Shown piece after piece: positions 29,630 to 33,566 of a DNA stretch of 33,566 nt (its first letter is position 1; every line of letters begins with the position of its first letter). Origin of the DNA: Acidobacteriota bacterium (GTDB lineage: Bacteria; Acidobacteriota; Thermoanaerobaculia; Multivoradales; JAHEKO01). Under the pieces are notes generated by a model. The model did not search any database. It saw only the letters and a program-made list of their open reading frames with translations, and was not told where the DNA came from. The DNA lies in NCBI GenBank assembly GCA_029263375.1, contig JAJCXP010000244.1, positions 1 through 33,566 on the forward strand, written 5' to 3'. Both the position numbers and the translations under genes were made by a program.

Positions 29630-32092
29630 CTACGGGTAGTAGCCCGACAGCGTTCTCGGCGTCAGATCCTTGCGCGACAGCTTGACCTGGATCGACCGGA
29701 ACGCCTCCACGTTCTCCTGATTCGACGACTGATACGCCAGCAGGTACTGTGAGCGCAGCTCCTCCTCGATCAGTGAATAGACCTCGGAAAGCCGATTGAG
29801 ATCGTCCAGGTAGAAGGCGCGACCGCCGGTCTCGTCGGCGAGCTGCTGAAGTTTCGCGCGCACCGCCGGCCCGCTCTGGAAAAGCCCGATCGAATACAGG
29901 GTGACACCCGCCCGCCGCGCGTAGTCCAGGGTCTCCTCGTAGTCGAATCGGCTCACCTCGTCCTTGCCGTCCGAGAGCAGCAGCAGGGCGCGCTGGCCGC
30001 GCACCCCGGCGAAGTAGTAGAGACCGAACATGACGCTGTCGTAGAGCGCGGTCTCGCCCTCAGCGGTCAACCCGGCGAGGCCGCCGCCGAGCCGGCGCAG
30101 GTCGTTGGTCAGGCCGATCGCCAGACGCGGGAAGCGGTTGAAAGTGATCACCGCGGCGCGATCGCGCGGCGTCAGCGCCTCCTGGAAGAAGCGCAGCGCC
30201 GCCACCCGTGTGTAGTCGAGGATCGGCCCCATCGAGGCCGAGTTGTCGAACAGGATGCCGACGTGGATGGGCTGGTTCTCGAGCGTCTCGAACCGGACCA
30301 GCTCCTGAGGCACCTTGTCCTCGAGCACTTCGAAGTCGCCGCGCTCGAGGCCGAGCACCGGCCGCCCGAAGGCGTCGAGCACCGTGGTGTAGAGCTCGAC
30401 CACCTGGACGTCGATCTGCTCCAGATGCTCGGGTGCGTTGATGAACACGAGATCCTCGGCCGCGCGCCCGTCGGTCAGGTAGGCCACCGCCCGCACGTAG
30501 GTCAGCTGGCCGGCCGGCGGCAGCGCGATCGGCTGCACGAACGGCCGCTGGTAGAGCGTCGCCACGAGGTTGTCGTTCAGGTAGTACTCGAGACGTTCGA
30601 GGCTCTGGCCGCGCGGCTCCTCGACTCGTGACCGCGCCAGCAGACTGTTGCTGTACTCGACTCCGGGTTGGGGCTCGAGCAGCTTGACCGTGAAGCGCTC
30701 GCCGGCCGCGTTGATGTCGATCTCGTCGAAGGCGAGCATCTCGCCCTCGGCGCCCAGCGCCTCGACCCGCAGCGAGTGCGGCTCCGGGAACTCGCCCAGA
30801 TCGATCTCGACGTTGTAGGGCGGCCGGTTCTTGGTCAGCAGCCGCCGCTCGTCGAGGATGAACGCGACCCTGGCGATCTCGCCGATGGCGAGGGTGTCGA
30901 AGCGCACCAGACCGCGCTGAAGGAGGGAGCGCGGCGGCACGATTCGGATCGAGGTCTCGCCGCGCGCCACCGCGGCCGTCGCTTCGGCGAACAGGCGCGC
31001 GGTCCACGAGTCCGGCGCGGTCGGCCGGTCGAACGGGACCTCGGAGCGCGGCACCTCGAGCGGCTCTTCATAGCGGTAGAACGACTTGCCGTTCAGATCT
31101 TCGAGCCGCAGGATCAGGGTGTAGTCGCCCGGCCGGAGGTAGCGTTGGAACGCCAGCGGCAGCTCGATCCCGAGATAGTCGTCGGCCGGGAACGCGAACT
31201 TGTAGCGAAAGTTCTCGAACAGCTGCCCATTCAGGACAACCTCGCCGGTGAGCTCGAAGTTGTAGGACCGGAAGCCCAGGTTCTCGCCCACCTCGATCGA
31301 CTCGACGGGCACCGTGAGCATGCCCTGGGCCACGGTCCGGTGCTGATGGCGGCCGGGAAAGGCAAACGCGATCTCGGCGTCGAAGGTCTCGGCGTCCGCC
31401 GGTACGTCGGTGGTAAAGGCCTGGAACGTCGCCAGCCACTCTTCGTTCTTGGGCCGCGGCTTGGCCACCATGCCCTGGAAGGCGAGCTCCCAATCGACGC
31501 CCTGGGCACGAATTGCGGCGGCAGCGAGATTCAGCTGTTCGCCGCCGACACAACGGCTCACCTGCGAGATCTGCAGATCCGCGTGTTCGGTCTTCGGGTG
31601 CCAGACGAACGCCGACCCGTCGCGCGGCACGAGAAAGATCAGCACGACCGCGTAGCTGACCTGCTCCGAGCCCTGGTAGACCCAGATCTCGGCGGCCGAA
31701 TAGTTTCCGGAGCAGCGGACCGATTCCAGGGCGGCGGGCTCGCCGTGGACGAGATAGATGCGCGCCCGATCGTCGCCAAGGTTGGCGTAGAGCGCCCGCG
31801 CCTGCGCCACCCGACCTACGTAGCGCTCCTTGAGCTCGTTGCGCGCGGTCTCCGGATGCGGGTCGCGCTCGCGCCAGAACCGATCGATGAATGCGTCGCG
31901 TTGGTAGTCGGTCGACAGGCCGACGAAGACGCGCTTCTCGTCGCTCAGGATCAGCGGATCGACCTCCGCCAACCAGGCTCGGTGCCGCTCGTTGAGAGCG
32001 GTCTTGCCAGCCTGGCCGGTCTCGGCCATGCCGCTGGCGGTAGCCACCAGGAGGAGCAGAGTACTGCAGGCACGCCTCACGAAGCGCTCCAC
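29630..32092 (-). CDS. Secreted GWxTD-like domain protein fused to a VWA (Acidobacterial-type) domain
   Basis: 820 aa from a GTG at 32092. Residues 1-25 are a signal peptide. About 33-175 match the GWxTD domain (RAWLAEVDPLILSDEKRVF, DAFIDRFWRERDPHPETARNELKERY, RARIYLVHGEPAALE), but the naming motif is degenerate: NLGDD stands where GWxTD is expected. About 240-590 are Ig-like beta segments (RPGDYTLILRLEDLNGKSF). About 600-790 are a VWA domain with MIDAS D616-N-S-A-S620, followed by GETALYDSVMFGLYYF and LLLSDGKDEVSRFDYEETLDYA. The end (SQYLLAYQSSN, SGYYP) matches the 'VWFA-related Acidobacterial' model. It is an exported, probably metal-dependent adhesion or binding protein. TAGAGT 7 nt before the GTG suggests leaderless transcription. 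Confidence 0.9.
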   Translation of the reverse strand: MERFVRRACSTLLLLVATASGMAETGQAGKTALNERHRAWLAEVDPLILSDEKRVFVGLSTDYQRDAFIDRFWRERDPHPETARNELKERYVGRVAQARALYANLGDDRARIYLVHGEPAALESVRCSGNYSAAEIWVYQGSEQVSYAVVLIFLVPRDGSAFVWHPKTEHADLQISQVSRCVGGEQLNLAAAAIRAQGVDWELAFQGMVAKPRPKNEEWLATFQAFTTDVPADAETFDAEIAFAFPGRHQHRTVAQGMLTVPVESIEVGENLGFRSYNFELTGEVVLNGQLFENFRYKFAFPADDYLGIELPLAFQRYLRPGDYTLILRLEDLNGKSFYRYEEPLEVPRSEVPFDRPTAPDSWTARLFAEATAAVARGETSIRIVPPRSLLQRGLVRFDTLAIGEIARVAFILDERRLLTKNRPPYNVEIDLGEFPEPHSLRVEALGAEGEMLAFDEIDINAAGERFTVKLLEPQPGVEYSNSLLARSRVEEPRGQSLERLEYYLNDNLVATLYQRPFVQPIALPPAGQLTYVRAVAYLTDGRAAEDLVFINAPEHLEQIDVQVVELYTTVLDAFGRPVLGLERGDFEVLEDKVPQELVRFETLENQPIHVGILFDNSASMGPILDYTRVAALRFFQEALTPRDRAAVITFNRFPRLAIGLTNDLRRLGGGLAGLTAEGETALYDSVMFGLYYFAGVRGQRALLLLSDGKDEVSRFDYEETLDYARRAGVTLYSIGLFQSGPAVRAKLQQLADETGGRAFYLDDLNRLSEVYSLIEEELRSQYLLAYQSSNQENVEAFRSIQVKLSRKDLTPRTLSGYYP

Positions 32093-32099
32093 TCTGCGG

Positions 32100-32105
32100 A
32101 CTCTA
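32100..32105 (-). promoter_or_regulatory. Candidate -10 hexamer (TAGAGT) of a leaderless promoter
   Basis: On the minus strand TAGAGT is followed by CCGCAGA (7 nt) and the GTG at 32092. No Shine-Dalgarno is present. It lies in the 99-bp gap after the cysteine-rich secreted-protein gene. Confidence 0.42.
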
Positions 32106-32191
32106 CCAGCCGGCTGCGAGCTGGCGCCGGCGGGTCAAGAACCAATCAACCAGGGCGGGGTCGAGCCCCGCCCCGGTCGCGTAGGCTAGGC

Positions 32192-32944
32192 CTATTCGAT
32201 GACGAACGTCGTCTGGCGCTCGATCCACTTGCTCATCCCGCGCATCCGGATCAGCAGGGTGTAGGAGCCCGACCTCAGCGGCTTGCGAGTCGGAATCTCG
32301 CCGCCGAACTCGAAGACATCGCCGTAGTTCAGAATGAAGTCGTCCGTCTGCCACTTCTTGACCCGGCGGCCACGCTCGTCGGAAACGAGGTAGTAGACCT
32401 TGGACTCGACCGACACCGGTCGGCGATGCTCGAGCCGTAGCGAGTACTCGGCACGGGCTCCCGGCTCAGCGGTGACCGCCAGGCTCGCCCCGCAGGTGAA
32501 GCAGATCGGTCCGCAGATGTCGCCGTAGTGGACGCCCTGGCCGGCCTTGAACGCCACCGGCGTGTCGCCCAACTGGCCGGTCCAGTCCCCTTCGAGCTTG
32601 AAGGTGTAGCACTCGGTCTCACCCGGGTCGAGCTCGAGGTCGTCCCACTTGATACCGGTGATGCCTGTGGTCGGATCGTCGACCTGGTAGTCGCACGGCT
32701 CCGGACCGCAACCGGTCAGATTGTTCGCGTCGATGCACGCGGTGTCGAACTCCAGGTCCCAGTGACTCAGGGCCGGATCGTCGAGCGTGGTGACGCAGTA
32801 CTCGAACTCGGTGTCGCTGCCGTCGTAGTTGGCGCCTTCGAAACTGATCTCGAACTGGCCGATGGTCGCCTGCTCGGTACATACCTGAGCGCTGACGGCC
32901 GGCACCCACGCCACGAGTAGAACTGCTGCAAAGAATCCCTTCAT
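32192..32944 (-). CDS. Riboswitch-preceded cysteine-rich secreted protein, unrecognised
   Basis: 250 aa from the ATG at 32944, preceded by GGGGGT at normal spacing. The in-frame ATG at 33073 lies inside the riboswitch and is rejected. Residues 1-19 are a signal peptide (AVLLVAWVPAVSA-Q). The mature protein has nine cysteines between about 22 and 150, including the GCGPEPC and CGPICFTC clusters, within a beta-rich domain (HWDLEFDTACIDANNL, ETECYTFKLEGDW). The C-terminal ~90 residues are a cysteine-free Ig-like domain (YSLRLEHRRPVSVESKVYYLVSD in parts, RSGSYTLLIRMRGMSKW). I cannot name a family. The odd number of cysteines leaves one unpaired. The upstream c-di-GMP-I aptamer implies a surface, matrix or motility-related role; this is inference. 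Confidence 0.8.
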   Translation of the reverse strand: MKGFFAAVLLVAWVPAVSAQVCTEQATIGQFEISFEGANYDGSDTEFEYCVTTLDDPALSHWDLEFDTACIDANNLTGCGPEPCDYQVDDPTTGITGIKWDDLELDPGETECYTFKLEGDWTGQLGDTPVAFKAGQGVHYGDICGPICFTCGASLAVTAEPGARAEYSLRLEHRRPVSVESKVYYLVSDERGRRVKKWQTDDFILNYGDVFEFGGEIPTRKPLRSGSYTLLIRMRGMSKWIERQTTFVIE

Positions 32945-33006
32945 CACATTTACCCCCACGATAAGAAATACGCGCGCCCAACCAGAGGACGCGGTGAGAA
33001 CAAGGG

Positions 33007-33095
33007 AATCGTTCGGCAGCCTAGCTACACCCGTGGGACGAGTGCCTGGAGGCTTTGCGACCTCGATTTCCATCGAGGCTGCCCTTTCGTCGATG
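33007..33095 (-). promoter_or_regulatory. Cyclic di-GMP-I (GEMM) riboswitch
   Basis: Read on the minus strand, the conserved GEMM-I parts occur in order. AAAGGGCA (33087-33080) is followed by a stem CCTCGAT/ATCGAGG capped by GGAA (33078-33061). Next comes the invariant joining segment CGCAAAGCCTCC (33059-33048) and a second stem region ending GTAGCTAGGCTGCCGA (33028-33013), the equivalent of the GGTAGC...TTACCGA element. ATCG (33094-33091) and CGAT (33011-33008) can close P1. This matches the Vc2-type aptamer closely. It precedes the secreted-protein ATG by about 62 nt. No terminator hairpin is seen between, so the expression platform is unclear. Confidence 0.87.
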
Positions 33096-33100
33096 GCACG

Positions 33101-33106
33101 ATTTTA
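33101..33106 (-). promoter_or_regulatory. Candidate -10 element (GGGC-TAAAAT) for the riboswitch transcript
   Basis: On the minus strand TAAAAT preceded by GGGC lies just upstream of the aptamer, so transcription would begin close to the 5' side of P1. It is the most AT-rich stretch in this 182-bp gap. The hexamer TAGCAT stands 17 bp upstream, a poor -35. Confidence 0.5.
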
Positions 33107-33126
33107 GCCCAATTGTGTTCGAAATG

Positions 33127-33566
33127 CTACCGGCAGTCCGGGATCCGGAGCAGCTGGCCCACGCGGATCAGGTAGCTGGGGCCGCGTACTCGATTGATCT
33201 CGGCGAGCTCTCGCAGCCCGACGCAGGGATAGCGAGAGGCGATCCGCCCGAGCGTGTCGCCCTGGCGCACGTGGTACGGAATCAGGCTCGGCTGGGCCGG
33301 ATAGTTGGCCTCGTTGAGCTCGCGCGCGCTGGCCAGGAGCTCTCCGGCGAGGCACTTCTCCCGATAGGTCGGCACCAGTTGCGCCGGGATCTCTACCTCG
33401 CTCCCGGCCGGGAAGCGGTCCCCGGCATCCTGTCGCGGATTCAGGTTGCGCAGGGTCCTGAACCAACCGCTCGAATTCCCCTGCTGGCCCAGGCAGACCG
33501 TGAGCTCGCCGAGCGAGATCTCATTCTCGATTCGCAGCCGGACGGTCTCGGTCTCGACCGCCGTCA
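33127..33566 (-). CDS. C-terminal part of a LysM cell-wall protein (lytic-transglycosylase D-like tail), 5' end beyond window
   Basis: The frame is open from the right edge to a TAG at 33127-33129, giving about 145 residues; the N-terminus lies outside. The last ~50 residues are a canonical LysM domain: YHVRQGDTLGRIASRY, a C-x-GLRELAEINRV helix, and LIRVGQLLRIPDCR. LysM binds peptidoglycan or chitin-type glycans. The part before it (TVRLRIENEISLGELTVCLGQ, WFRTLRNLNPR, AGSEVEIPAQLVPTYREKC) looks like a degenerate LysM or similar carbohydrate-binding unit. This arrangement is common in the tail of membrane-bound lytic murein transglycosylase D, but the catalytic domain is not in view, so that identity is tentative. 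The riboswitch follows 32 bp downstream. Confidence 0.8.
   Translation of the reverse strand, partial: TAVETETVRLRIENEISLGELTVCLGQQGNSSGWFRTLRNLNPRQDAGDRFPAGSEVEIPAQLVPTYREKCLAGELLASARELNEANYPAQPSLIPYHVRQGDTLGRIASRYPCVGLRELAEINRVRGPSYLIRVGQLLRIPDCR

Noticed and set aside
32945-33073. Upstream in-frame ATG at 33073 for the cysteine-rich secreted protein
   Set aside because: It would translate through the riboswitch aptamer and bury the signal peptide inside the protein. The ATG at 32944 has a Shine-Dalgarno and starts the signal peptide.

Overview
This is a high-GC, gene-dense stretch of bacterial chromosome. Long spurious open frames occur in every frame because of the base composition. The gene content points to Acidobacteriota, possibly a Thermoanaerobaculia-like lineage. 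The clues are a GWxTD-type domain fused to a VWA module of the 'VWFA-related Acidobacterial' kind, a multi-Asp-box BNR/sortilin-like secreted protein, a choice-of-anchor B (LVIVD-repeat) protein, a CadC-like winged-helix/TPR regulator, a sulfatase-TPR fusion and a giant kinase-AAA-GAF-histidine-kinase hybrid. The lineage is inferred from families only; no rRNA or tRNA gene is present to settle it.

Layout. 1-2.7 kb: the 5' part of a winged-helix/TPR membrane regulator (minus strand), divergent from a secreted beta-lactamase-fold serine hydrolase. 2.7-4.3 kb: an AraC regulator divergent from a small secreted DUF1579-like protein. 4.3-7.4 kb: a 1020-aa secreted BNR/sortilin-like propeller. 7.4-8.2 kb: a doubtful 46-aa protein and a SnoaL/NTF2-like protein (minus). 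8.4-9.9 kb: an esterase-D-type hydrolase with a TTG start, then a DoxX-like membrane protein. 10.1-18.1 kb: a translationally coupled signalling pair, namely a 2161-aa pseudokinase/AAA/TPR/GAF/histidine-kinase/receiver hybrid and a 512-aa receiver/sigma-54-activator/Fis-type regulator. 18.3-21.8 kb: an ECF sigma factor, a soluble zinc-finger anti-sigma candidate and a membrane-anchored sulfatase-fold/TPR protein. 22.1-24.3 kb: a secreted reprolysin-type metalloprotease with four rigid eight-cysteine repeats and an Fn3 domain (minus). 24.6-28.4 kb: a choice-of-anchor B protein with a clear terminator, then two unrecognised secreted proteins. 28.4-32.1 kb: a minus-strand run of a GWxTD/VWA protein, a 127-aa protein and an acyl-ACP thioesterase. 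32.2-33.6 kb: an unrecognised cysteine-rich secreted protein behind a cyclic-di-GMP-I (GEMM) riboswitch, preceded by the C-terminal part of a LysM cell-wall protein that runs off the right edge.

How the genes fit together. Much of the window encodes exported or envelope proteins (hydrolase, propellers, protease, LysM, VWA), interleaved with sensory and transcriptional control at several levels: CadC-like, AraC, two-component plus sigma-54 activator, ECF sigma/anti-sigma and a c-di-GMP riboswitch. No phage, IS element, CRISPR array or other mobile DNA is visible.

Most noteworthy are the GEMM riboswitch, the invariant eight-cysteine repeats on the metalloprotease, the loss of catalytic residues in the kinase domain of the hybrid sensor, and a repeated TANNNT hexamer 5-7 nt before start codons that lack a Shine-Dalgarno, suggesting leaderless transcripts.
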